Part shown: positions 7,913 through 16,168 of the stretch, piece by piece
How positions within the stretch are numbered: position 1 is the first letter of the stretch
How the letters are laid out: each line of letters starts with the position of its first letter
Assembly: GCA_009778475.1 (NCBI GenBank)
Contig: WRJS01000018.1
Coordinates: 1-44,914, forward strand
Source: Kiritimatiellota bacterium
Lineage (GTDB): Bacteria > Verrucomicrobiota > Kiritimatiellia > RFP12 > UBA1067
DNA: 44,914 bases
Direction of reading: 5' to 3'
The notes under the pieces: model-generated
What the model was told of the DNA's origin: nothing
The model's input: only the letters and a program-made list of their open reading frames with translations
Database searches by the model: none
Translations under genes and position numbers: made by a program

Positions 7913-9202
7913 ATGTTAGACATTAGACGTATTCGGGAAAACTTCGAGGAGGTCGCGGAGGGCTTGCGGCGGCGGGGCGCGGATGTGGCGCTGGCGGAGT
8001 CGGCGCGGGACTTGGACGCGCAACGCCGTGCGCTCGTCTTGAAGGCGGATGAGCTTAAGACCCAGCGCAATGCGCGGTCGAAGGAGATCGGCGCGCTCAA
8101 AAAGGCGGGGCAGGACACGGAAGCCGTGCAGGCGGACGTGCGGGCGATTGGCGACGCCATCGCGGCGCTTGACGAGGAGCTGCGGCAGGTGGAGGAGTCG
8201 CTGGAGTCGGCGATGCTGCGTATCCCCAACGTGCCGTGCGCGACGATCCCGACGGGTCCCGACGCTTCGGCGAACCGCGTGGTGCGTCATCACGGTGAGG
8301 CGCTGGCGTTCGACTTCGCGCCGCGTGACCACATCGCGCTGGGCGAACGGCTCGGGCTCTTCGATTTGCCGCGTGGCGTGAAGATCACGGGGTCGGGTTT
8401 CCCGCTGATGAAGGGGCGCGGGGCGAAGCTCCAGCGCGCGCTCATCCAGTATATGCTCGACCTGCACACGCAGAAGCACGGGTACACGGAGATCCTGCCG
8501 CCGTTCGTCGTGAACAGCGCGTCGATGCGCGGCACGGGGCAGTTGCCGAAGATGGCGGAGGATATGTACCACTGCGAGGTGGACGACCTGTGGCTCATCC
8601 CGACGGCGGAGGTGCCGGTGACGAATTATTTCCGCGACGAGATACTGGACTGCGCGTTGCCCGTGTACCTCACCGCCTACACGCCGTGCTTCCGCCGCGA
8701 GGCGGGGGCAGCGGGGAAGGACACGCGCGGCATCCTGCGCGTACACCAATTCGACAAGGTGGAGATGGTGAAGTTCGTCGAGCCGGAGACGTCGTATGCG
8801 GAGCTCGAGACGCTCGTCGGCAACGCGGAGGCGGTGCTGCAAGGGCTGGGGCTGCACTACCGCATCCTCGAACTCTGCACGGGCGACATCAGCTTCTCCG
8901 CCGCGAAGTGCTACGACATCGAGCTGTGGGCGCCGGGCCAGCAGGGCTGGCTGGAGGTCTCCTCCTGCTCGAACTTCGAGGACTTCCAGGCGCGGCGCCT
9001 GAACTGCCGCTACCGCGACGCGAACGGCAAGCCGCGCCTCGTGCATACGCTCAACGGCTCAGGCGTCGCGCTGCCGCGCCTCGTCATCGCGCTGCTGGAG
9101 CAGTTCCAGCAGGCGGACGGCAGCGTCGCGTTGCCCGAAGCGTTGCGCCCGTATATGCGGGAGGAAGTTCTGGAGTGCGAGAGCTCTAAAGTTCTAAAAT
9201 GA
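7913..9202 (+). CDS. serS: Seryl-tRNA synthetase
   Basis: SerS charges tRNA-Ser with serine in the cytoplasm. The protein has 429 residues, the normal length. The N-terminus MLDIRRIRENFEEVAEGLRR begins the tRNA-binding helical hairpin (to about residue 105). Class II motif 2 is present (PCFRREAGAAGKDTRG, followed by RVHQFDKVEM), and motif 3 appears as LNGSGVALPRLVIALLEQF. The serine-pocket region DLWLIPTAEVPVTN is also clear. The start at 7913 has a good GAAGGA Shine-Dalgarno; the upstream in-frame ATG at 7886 would add a non-homologous leader. The DUF3791 gene begins 13 bases downstream and may be co-transcribed. Confidence 0.97.
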   Translation: MLDIRRIRENFEEVAEGLRRRGADVALAESARDLDAQRRALVLKADELKTQRNARSKEIGALKKAGQDTEAVQADVRAIGDAIAALDEELRQVEESLESAMLRIPNVPCATIPTGPDASANRVVRHHGEALAFDFAPRDHIALGERLGLFDLPRGVKITGSGFPLMKGRGAKLQRALIQYMLDLHTQKHGYTEILPPFVVNSASMRGTGQLPKMAEDMYHCEVDDLWLIPTAEVPVTNYFRDEILDCALPVYLTAYTPCFRREAGAAGKDTRGILRVHQFDKVEMVKFVEPETSYAELETLVGNAEAVLQGLGLHYRILELCTGDISFSAAKCYDIELWAPGQQGWLEVSSCSNFEDFQARRLNCRYRDANGKPRLVHTLNGSGVALPRLVIALLEQFQQADGSVALPEALRPYMREEVLECESSKVLK

Positions 9203-9215
9203 TGAAGAAGGTCTT

Positions 9216-9458
9216 ATGGCGCTTGACATCATAAAAGACGACGCAAGGAGAAACAAGATAGGGTTCATTACCTTTATCATCCCCGAGTTTGCCCGTGCTT
9301 ATAAAATGGACAAACAAGCCGCATACCGCTATTTGAAAGCCAATGGTGGGCTTGATTTCCTGTTTAAGAACTGGTGGGCGCTGCATACCGATAACCCGTT
9401 GTATGCGGTCAGGGATATGTATGATGTTTGTTGCCGCAACGGAGGTCCGCTGCGATGA
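9216..9458 (+). CDS. DUF3791-like small protein
   Basis: An 80-residue protein (MALDIIKDDARRNKIGFITF...), probably all helical, with IGFITFIIPEFARAYKMD and FKNWWALHTDNPLYAVRDM matching the general pattern of DUF3791 proteins. In other genomes such genes often stand immediately before a DUF3990 gene, a predicted ADP-ribosyltransferase-fold family. That order is preserved here: the stop overlaps the ATG of the DUF3990 remnant (ATGA at 9455-9458). Base composition is clearly less GC-rich than in serS, suggesting acquisition by transfer. The function is unknown; a toxin-accessory or antitoxin-like role is only inference from gene pairing. Shine-Dalgarno AGAAGG. Confidence 0.6.
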   Translation: MALDIIKDDARRNKIGFITFIIPEFARAYKMDKQAAYRYLKANGGLDFLFKNWWALHTDNPLYAVRDMYDVCCRNGGPLR

Positions 9459-9535
9459 AAGTGTATCACGGCAGCTATACCGAGATTGACTGGGAAGTTT
9501 CAATATGTGTCTCACAAATAGTGACCGAAACATGA
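9455..9535 (+). pseudogene. Remnant 5' end of a DUF3990-like gene
   Basis: Only 26 codons remain. The first part, MKVYHGSYTEID, matches the N-terminal K-[VL]-YHGS start typical of DUF3990 proteins. The frame then diverges (WEVSICVSQIVTET) and stops at 9533-9535, just before the hairpin array at 9563. Most of the gene is missing, so it is almost certainly non-functional. The ATGA overlap with the DUF3791 gene shows the original operon structure. Confidence 0.5.
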
Positions 9536-9562
9536 AAGCAGGGTTGACTCTTCCCTGGACAT

Positions 9563-9796
9563 CAGGGCAACGCCCTGAAATCATTAGCGTAGGGCAACGC
9601 CCTACGTTGATGGCGATTTTAATTTGTAGGCTGAAAGCCTACTATCAAGGTAGCGCACTGCGTCTCGCGATGCTTTCTTTTATAAACATGGCGAGAACGC
9701 CATGTACTACCATTGATGCAAGGCCTACAGCCTTGAAAAAAATCCGCCTTCTACATAGGGCGTTGCCCTATGCTAATGATACAGCCCTTTCAGGGC
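9563..9796. repeat. Array of seven distinct short hairpins
   Basis: Seven perfect hairpins follow one another: 9563-9577 (CAGGGC, loop AAC), 9588-9606 (CGTAGGGC, AAC), 9626-9642 (GTAGGCT, GAA), 9687-9704 (CATGGCG, AGAA), 9719-9735 (CAAGGC, CTACA), 9754-9772 (CATAGGGC, GTT) and 9784-9796 (GCCCT, TTC). Loops in the first half (AAC, GAA) reappear as reverse complements in the second half (GTT, TTC), so the array is roughly an inverted duplication. No credible gene is seen in 9536-9882; the open frame through it encodes repeat translation (GQRP, LKAYYQG). Such REP-like arrays occur in several phyla, and their role is unclear. Confidence 0.8.
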
Positions 9797-9882
9797 AGAG
9801 AAACGACTACGATGAGAGGCTTAACAGAAGAACCGCCGCCCCAATACCCGCCGCCAACGTATGATTGCTGAGGAGCAGAAAA

Positions 9883-10368
9883 ATGGAAGTCAACGTAACG
9901 GTGAACCAGCATCTGAATGAATACATGAGGTTTAATTTTTATCACGGCCAAAAAACAGTGATGATATGGCTGCCTTTAATGTGTTTGGCAGGGTTTTGTA
10001 TTTGCCATACGTTGTGTGGTGCATTAATAGTAGGAGGGCTTTGGCTTCTGCCCGTATTTTTGATAACTTTTTTACGAACCCGAAGGGCATGGAAAACGAA
10101 CGCTTTGCGAGGGGTGAGTGCTGACTACACGTTTTCGGATGCCGGGTTTCGCTCCGAAAGTGAAGCAGGAACGTTTAACTGCGGCTATGACAAGCTCTTT
10201 AAGGTTTGCGAATCCAAAGCGGCGTTTTACGTGTACTTGTCAAGTTTGCAGGCGATTATTGTGCCGAAGAGGTGCTTTGAAAACACGGACGACATCCGGG
10301 TGCTGAGGGAAATCTTCGTGAGGAACATGGACAAAAAGAAATTGAGGTTGCGGAGGCAAGATGACTGA
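9883..10368 (+). CDS. YcxB-like membrane protein
   Basis: 161 residues from the ATG at 9883, preceded by an AGGAG Shine-Dalgarno (9871-9875). The layout matches the YcxB-like family: a short N-terminal strand region (MEVNVTVNQHLNEYMRFNFY), two adjacent hydrophobic helices (about residues 25-67), then a cytoplasmic C-terminal domain (SADYTFSDAGFRSES, YDKLFKVCESKAAFYVYLS, QAIIVPKRCFENTDDIRVL). The family has no established function. The gene is much less GC-rich than the surrounding housekeeping genes and belongs to the same accessory island as the DUF3791 pair. Confidence 0.65.
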   Translation: MEVNVTVNQHLNEYMRFNFYHGQKTVMIWLPLMCLAGFCICHTLCGALIVGGLWLLPVFLITFLRTRRAWKTNALRGVSADYTFSDAGFRSESEAGTFNCGYDKLFKVCESKAAFYVYLSSLQAIIVPKRCFENTDDIRVLREIFVRNMDKKKLRLRRQDD

Positions 10369-10404
10369 CGCGCGAAAAACGGGTTTGTCGCCACGGGCTT
10401 GCGC

Positions 10405-10424
10405 GGGCGGTTCGCGAACCGCCC
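10405..10424. repeat. 20-bp perfect palindrome
   Basis: GGGCGGTTCG followed by CGAACCGCCC is a perfect 20-bp palindrome about 35 bases after the YcxB-like gene. It could form a hairpin but lacks a U tract. Confidence 0.6.
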
Positions 10425-10468
10425 CTACAATCTCTGCGCCTCTGCGTCTCTGCGAGAGAAAATCCCGT

Positions 10469-10680
10469 GGCGCATTTAACTTGGACGTTGAATATTCTCA
10501 TGCCCCATTGGTCGCACCTGCGCCAACGGGGTCCCCTGTGTTGGATATTGGATATTCCCAAAGGTCTTCAGCCTTTGTCCGGCTTTGTCCTCGGGCAGGA
10601 ATGCCCGAGCCACCTTACTTGGACATTGAATATTCCGTGTTGGATATTGGATATTCCGTGTTGGATATTGGATATTCATA
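10469..10680. repeat. TTGGATATTGGATATTC-family repeats upstream of yejB
   Basis: No gene is seen in 10369-10680. A repeat of the 5103/5285 family begins at 10469. It is split by a CCCCATTGG...CCAACGGGG element (10501-10538) and resumes at 10539. A hairpin (CTCGGGC 10590-10596 with GCCCGAG 10603-10609) follows. The repeat family then returns from 10618 and contains a perfect 21-bp tandem duplication (10635-10655 and 10656-10676) that ends four bases before the yejB ATG. No Shine-Dalgarno is visible for yejB. Confidence 0.75.
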
Positions 10681-11721
10681 ATGGACCGCATCTCTTATCT
10701 CATCCGCCGCCTCCTTCTCGTGATCCCGACGTTCCTGGGGATCACGGTCGTGTGCTTCTCGCTGACGCGGTTGCTGCCGGGCGGGCCGGTCGAGATTAAG
10801 TTGATGCAGATGCGGAACATTGGGGGCGCGGAGGACCGCAGCAGCGTGGGCGTACAGCAGGTGGACGAGAAGTACAAGGAGGAACTCAAAAAGCAGTTCG
10901 GGTTTGACCGCCCCGTCTATGTGCAGTATTACGATTGGCTTGTCAAAAACCGCATGGGCATGAGGATCAGCTCGTATGACTACCCGAACCGCACGGCGTG
11001 GCAGCTCATCTCGGAGCGCATCCCGGTGTCGCTGTGGTTCGGCATCACGAGCTTCCTGCTGAGCTACCTCATCTGCATCCCGCTGGGCATCGCGAAGGCG
11101 CTGCGCCATCGGCAGGCGTTCGACGCGGCCTCCAGCGTCATCGTGTTCGTGGGCTACGCGATCCCGGCGTTCGCGCTCGCGATGATGCTGAAGATGCTCT
11201 TCTGCGGCACGATTGAAGGCCTGTGGGACATCTTCCCGCTGGGCGGTTTCGGGTCGGACGAGGCGACCGCGCTGCCGCCGCTGCAGCGCCTCGCGGACCG
11301 CGCGTGGCACATGGCCCTGCCCGTGGCCTGTTACGTCTCCGGCAACTTCGCGGTGCTGACGCTGATGATGAAGAACTCGCTGCTCGACCAGATCGCCAGC
11401 GACTACGTGCGCACCGTGCTGGCGAAGGGCGCGACGCGCGGGCGCGCCATCTGGCTGCACGCCTTCCGCAACGCGCTCATCCCCATCGCCACGGGCTTCG
11501 GCGGCATCCTTACCGTGCTCTTCGCCGGCTCGATCATCATCGAGAGCATCTTCGAGATTCCCGGCATGGGGCGTCTCAGCTGGGACGCGCTCAACAGCCG
11601 CGACTACGCCGTGTTCATGGCCCTGCTCGCGCTCACCTCCGTGCTGCAGCTGTTCGGAAACCTCGTCTCCGACTTCTGCTATATGCTCATTGACCCTCGC
11701 ATCCATTTCGGGAAAAGGTAA
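10681..11721 (+). CDS. yejB: YejB-type peptide ABC transporter permease
   Basis: An inner-membrane permease of 346 residues in the OppB/DppB superfamily. The first helix is MDRISYLIRRLLLVIPTFLG, followed by the LPGGPVE segment typical of YejB, a periplasmic loop (KKQFGFDRPVYVQYYDWL), and five further helices. The coupling EAA-like loop reads VRTVLAKGATRGRAIWLHAFRNALIPI. The C-terminal half (GSIIIESIFEIPGMGRLSWDAL) is canonical. With the YejE-like partner and an OppD-type ATPase downstream it would import peptides. No substrate-binding protein gene is in the cluster. The start codon directly follows the repeat at 10676, and no Shine-Dalgarno is evident. Confidence 0.85.
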   Translation: MDRISYLIRRLLLVIPTFLGITVVCFSLTRLLPGGPVEIKLMQMRNIGGAEDRSSVGVQQVDEKYKEELKKQFGFDRPVYVQYYDWLVKNRMGMRISSYDYPNRTAWQLISERIPVSLWFGITSFLLSYLICIPLGIAKALRHRQAFDAASSVIVFVGYAIPAFALAMMLKMLFCGTIEGLWDIFPLGGFGSDEATALPPLQRLADRAWHMALPVACYVSGNFAVLTLMMKNSLLDQIASDYVRTVLAKGATRGRAIWLHAFRNALIPIATGFGGILTVLFAGSIIIESIFEIPGMGRLSWDALNSRDYAVFMALLALTSVLQLFGNLVSDFCYMLIDPRIHFGKR

Positions 11722-11725
11722 CGCC

Positions 11726-13315
11726 ATGCTCTCACCCCTCACCCGCAAACGCCTCCAGAACTTCACGCGCATCCGCCGCGCGCGGTGGGCGCTGATTCTG
11801 CTCTGCGCGCTCTTCGGCATCAGCCTCGTCTCCGAGCTCCTGTGCAACAGCCGCCCGCTGTGGATGCGCGTCAACGGCAAGACCTACTTCCCGTTCATCC
11901 AGCGGCTCACGCTCCGCGACCTCGAGGGCGACGCCGCCGACGCCAGCCGCATGAACTACCACGCCTTCACCGCCTCCGAAGCGTTCACCGCCGACCCCCG
12001 CAACAAAGCCCTCTGGGCGCCCGTGCGCTACAGCCCCGGCGACGTGATCGACTCCGCCTCCCTCCGCGAGCACCGCACCGTGAGCGTCTCCGTTGTCCCG
12101 GAAGTCTCCCTCGGCCGCCTCAACCTCCTGCCCGACGGCACAATCATCTTGCCGCTCAGTTGTGAGCCGTTTTTCCCCGGCGCGGAAACCGTCGAAGGCC
12201 TCCGCCTCGACGCGCACTGGAAACTGACGGACGCGGTCCAAGCGGAAATCCGCAACCGCTTGGCCGGGCGCGGCGGGCATGCCTTCCGCGCTGTTGCCGA
12301 GCATACGACCGACCCAGGCCTGCGCGCGCGAATCACGATGCCCGAGGTGCGCCCGAGCGCGACCCCGCCCGCCTCCGTGCGCATCAGTTTCAGCCAGACG
12401 GACGCGCCCGAGCGCCCGTTCCAGCTCCGCTTCCGCCAGTCCGCCGAAGTGAACGCCGCGCCGCTCGAGACGCGCCGCTGGGGAGCCGTCCCCGACGGCG
12501 TGCGCGAGGAAATCGCCAGGCTCGCGCAAGAAGGCTTCAAAGGCCAGGCCCCCTCCGCCGTCATCGGCTGGAAAGGCCGCACCGCCAAAGTCTCCTGCGC
12601 ACTCAACGAAATCTCCTGGCCCTTCCATCCCGTGAAAGGGCACTGGATGGGGATTGACGGCGCGGGGCGCGACGTGCTCTCGCGCGTCCTCTACGGGATG
12701 CGCATCGCGCTCATCTTCGGGCTGCTGCTCGCATTCTGGGCCATGGCCTTCGGCGCGGTGATGGGCGCGGTGCAAGGGTTCTTCGGCGGGGCCGTGGACA
12801 TCGCGGGCCAGCGCCTCACCGAGATCTGGAGTGCGCTCCCGTTCCTGTACGTGATGATTTTCATCGGCTCCGCGCTGGGGCGCGGCTTCCTCATCCTGCT
12901 CGTCTGCTACAGCCTCTTCAACTGGATCGGCATCTCCTCTTACATGCGGGCCGAGTTCCTGCGCCTGCGCACCCGCACGTTCGTGGACGCGGCCCGCAGC
13001 CAAGGCCTCTCGGACGCGCGCATCATCTTCAGCCACATCCTCCCCAACGCGCTCACGCCGCTCATCACGCTCTTCCCCTTTTCCCTGATGGGCGCGATCG
13101 GCTCGCTCGCCGCGCTCGACTTCCTCGGCTTCGGCCTGCCCCCCCTGACCCCCAGCTGGGGCGAACTGCTCCAGCAGGCGCAGATGTTCCGCAGCGCGTG
13201 GTGGCTCATCCTCTTCCCCTCCGCCGCGCTCTTCACCGTGATGCTCCTCACCGTCCTCGTCGGCGAAGGCCTGCGCGACGCCTTCGACCCCCGCCAGCAG
13301 AGCAAGATGGAATGA
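11726..13315 (+). CDS. yejE: YejE-type permease with enlarged periplasmic loop
   Basis: The N-terminus MLSPLTRKRLQNFTRIRRAR, the first helix, the ELLCNSRPLWMRVNGKTYFP segment and LWAPVRY all match YejE. The core permease domain starts at HWMGIDGAGRDVLSRVLYG (residue 306) and ends GEGLRDAFDPRQQ. The protein has 529 residues against about 340 for E. coli YejE. The difference lies between WAPVRY (residue ~97) and HWMGID, where E. coli has only about 30 residues. The added segment looks beta-rich (EHRTVSVSVVPEVSLGRL, ASVRISFSQTD), has no recognised fold, and faces the periplasm. The EAA-like loop is FVDAARSQGLSDARIIFSHILPN. Shine-Dalgarno GGAAAAGG; the gene starts 4 bases after yejB ends. Confidence 0.85.
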   Translation: MLSPLTRKRLQNFTRIRRARWALILLCALFGISLVSELLCNSRPLWMRVNGKTYFPFIQRLTLRDLEGDAADASRMNYHAFTASEAFTADPRNKALWAPVRYSPGDVIDSASLREHRTVSVSVVPEVSLGRLNLLPDGTIILPLSCEPFFPGAETVEGLRLDAHWKLTDAVQAEIRNRLAGRGGHAFRAVAEHTTDPGLRARITMPEVRPSATPPASVRISFSQTDAPERPFQLRFRQSAEVNAAPLETRRWGAVPDGVREEIARLAQEGFKGQAPSAVIGWKGRTAKVSCALNEISWPFHPVKGHWMGIDGAGRDVLSRVLYGMRIALIFGLLLAFWAMAFGAVMGAVQGFFGGAVDIAGQRLTEIWSALPFLYVMIFIGSALGRGFLILLVCYSLFNWIGISSYMRAEFLRLRTRTFVDAARSQGLSDARIIFSHILPNALTPLITLFPFSLMGAIGSLAALDFLGFGLPPLTPSWGELLQQAQMFRSAWWLILFPSAALFTVMLLTVLVGEGLRDAFDPRQQSKME

Positions 13316-13323
13316 GACGGAAG

Positions 13324-13408
13324 TAATAGGTAAAAGGTAATAGGTAAAAGGTAAAAAGTAAATGCGAGCCGATTTTTTTGACAGGGTTAACAGGATTGGC
13401 AGGGTTAC
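13324..13408. repeat. GGTAAAAGGTAATAGG tract plus ACAGGATT repeat
   Basis: 13324-13364 consists of tandem degenerate GGTAATA/GGTAAAA words, as in the 24420-24529 element. 13373-13408 is a partial copy of the ACAGGATT repeat seen at 4689-4751 and 4831-4893. Together they fill most of the gap after the YejE-like gene. Confidence 0.65.
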
Positions 13409-13450
13409 AAAGGTATGAAATCCAGCTCACACAAAGACAGAAAGGACACG

Positions 13451-13726
13451 ATGTTAGGTTTTGTCGCGGGTCTCATCCTCTTCGCGTTTCTGGGAGGGTG
13501 TGCCGGGGTTTTCTACCAAACAGGTTTTTGGGATATGGTGCAAAAAAGCGCCTCCACCTCTGGTCCCGCTCGCTTACGCTATTCTAAAAAAGTTACAAAG
13601 CCTGTCACGCAAGAGGAATACAAACGTTGCACGAGGTTAGGGTGGTACATTGGGGCAGGTGTCGGTGCGGGGGGTTATCTCGTTTTGTTTTTGAAACTAA
13701 AAAAAGAAGCGAAGGGGGACGAATAG
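13451..13726 (+). CDS. Small membrane protein of unknown function
   Basis: 91 residues from the ATG at 13451, preceded by AAAGGA. It has a hydrophobic N-terminal segment (MLGFVAGLILFAFLGG) that ends in a Gly-Gly-Cys, so it could be a lipoprotein signal, and a second hydrophobic segment (LGWYIGAGVGAGGYLVLFL) near the C-terminus. An upstream ATG at 13415 would add a charged leader but has a badly spaced Shine-Dalgarno. The gene is AT-richer than the transporter genes on either side. No family is recognised. It ends 2 bases before the ATPase gene, so it is probably co-transcribed with the importer. Confidence 0.5.
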   Translation: MLGFVAGLILFAFLGGCAGVFYQTGFWDMVQKSASTSGPARLRYSKKVTKPVTQEEYKRCTRLGWYIGAGVGAGGYLVLFLKLKKEAKGDE

Positions 13727-13728
13727 AC

Positions 13729-14676
<948 letters not shown>

Positions 14677-14893
14677 TGGAAGGGCGGAAGCCTTGTTACT
14701 GTAGGGGCCGGCATAGATAAACCAACCCTTTCGGTCTCAATCATAATATAGTTCAACCCATTTGAGCTGTAACTTCAACTGTTTTTTCCCCTCTGTTTTC
14801 GTCATCGGGAGGTCGTCATCGCCGCAATAATTTTCATGGACTTTGGGAAGGATTTGTAGAATACTATTCCTTTTGGCAAAGACAGGTTTTACG

Positions 14894-16108
14894 ATGAAAA
14901 CGTTTGAGTGCATAGAAGGCGGCGTGACGGCGGCGGCCGGGTTCAGGGCGAGCGGCGTGGCGGCCGGCATCAAGTACGAGGGCCGCCGCGATGTCGCGCT
15001 GCTGGCCGCGGACAAGCCCGCGACCGTGGCGGCGGTCTATACGGCGAACAAGGTGGCCGCCGCTCCGGTGCGGCTGGACCGCGAGCGCACGCGCTCGGGC
15101 AAGGCACAGGCGGTCGTGGTCAACAGCGGCTGCGCGAACGCCTGCACGGGCGCGCAGGGGCTGGCGGATGCGCGGGAGACGGCGCGGCTGGCGGCGGAGG
15201 CGCTGGGCATCGCCGAGGACTTGGTGCTGGTCTGCTCGACGGGCGTCATCGGCGTGCATCTGCCGATGGGACGCGTGGCGGAGGGCGTGAGGCTGGCATC
15301 GGCGGCGTTGAGCGCGGCGGGCGGCGATGACGCGGCCCACGCCATCCTCACGACCGACACCGTGGACAAGCAGTTCGCCGTGGAGCTGGAGATCGACGGC
15401 CAGGCCGTGCGCATCGGCGGGATGTGCAAGGGATCGGGCATGATCGAGCCGAACATGGCGACGATGCTGGGGTTCGTCACCACGGACGCGGTGGTGGACG
15501 CGGCGGCGCTTGACGAGGCGCTGCACTACGCCACCGACAGGAGTTTCAACCGTGTGGTGGGCGACGGCGACATGAGCACCAACGACACGGTCATCCTCAT
15601 GGCGAGCGGCGCGGCGGGCAATCGCGTGCTCACGATGCGCCACCCGCAGTGGCAGGATTTCGTGGACGCGCTGACGATGGTGTGCGTGGAGCTCGGCAAG
15701 AAGATTGTGATGGACGGCGAGGGCGCGACGAAGTTCGTGACCGTGCGCGTGAAGGGTGCGCTGACGGCGGAGGACGCGCAGAAGGCGGCGCGGGCGATCG
15801 CGAAGTCGCCGCTGGTCAAGACGTCGTGGTTCGGGCTGGACCCGAACTGGGGGCGCGTGATCGCGGCGGTCGGATACTCCGGCGCGGAGGTGGATGACCA
15901 GTGGGCGCAGGTCTATTACGGCGACATCTGCGCGTATGACAAAGGCCGCGTGACCGGCAAAGACGCGCTCAAGCCGCTTCAGGACGTGATGCGCAAGCGC
16001 GTGTTTGACGTGACGGTGAACCTCAACCTCGGCAACGGCGAGGACACCGTTTACACCTACGACTTCTCGTATGACTACGTGAAAATCAACGCGGAATACA
16101 CGACGTGA
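14894..16108 (+). CDS. argJ: Bifunctional ornithine acetyltransferase / N-acetylglutamate synthase
   Basis: ArgJ transfers the acetyl group from N-acetylornithine to glutamate, the cyclic route of arginine biosynthesis, and may also use acetyl-CoA. The protein has 404 residues. The self-cleavage site is present (KGSGMIEPNMATMLGF), with Thr190 as the expected new N-terminal nucleophile of the beta chain. The oxyanion-hole region VVNSGCANACTG and the STGVIG motif are also clear. The C-terminus ends INAEYTT as usual. The start at 14894 gives the normal N-terminus (MKTFECIEGGVTAAAGFRASG). argB lies at the left edge of the window. The gene uses GCG for alanine throughout. Confidence 0.96.
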   Translation: MKTFECIEGGVTAAAGFRASGVAAGIKYEGRRDVALLAADKPATVAAVYTANKVAAAPVRLDRERTRSGKAQAVVVNSGCANACTGAQGLADARETARLAAEALGIAEDLVLVCSTGVIGVHLPMGRVAEGVRLASAALSAAGGDDAAHAILTTDTVDKQFAVELEIDGQAVRIGGMCKGSGMIEPNMATMLGFVTTDAVVDAAALDEALHYATDRSFNRVVGDGDMSTNDTVILMASGAAGNRVLTMRHPQWQDFVDALTMVCVELGKKIVMDGEGATKFVTVRVKGALTAEDAQKAARAIAKSPLVKTSWFGLDPNWGRVIAAVGYSGAEVDDQWAQVYYGDICAYDKGRVTGKDALKPLQDVMRKRVFDVTVNLNLGNGEDTVYTYDFSYDYVKINAEYTT

Positions 16109-16168
16109 CGGTTTTATTACAGGACGATTTTTTTTCATTTCCGAACAGGGTGAGTAGGGTTGGCAATT

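Noticed and set aside
7732..8229. Upstream extension of the minus-strand hydrolase gene
   Set aside because: It runs antisense through the start of serS and its promoter. The translation is low-complexity, and the signal peptide starts only after it.
9563..9796. CRISPR array
   Set aside because: The stems differ in sequence and spacing. There are no constant direct repeats with unique spacers and no cas genes.
9505..9864. 119-codon open frame
   Set aside because: It translates the hairpin array (GQRPEIISVGQRPTLM and similar), so it is repeat-derived.
9812..9871. 19-codon proline-rich ORF just before the YcxB-like gene
   Set aside because: Too short and without homology or overlap evidence. 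It could be a vestige, but nothing supports it.
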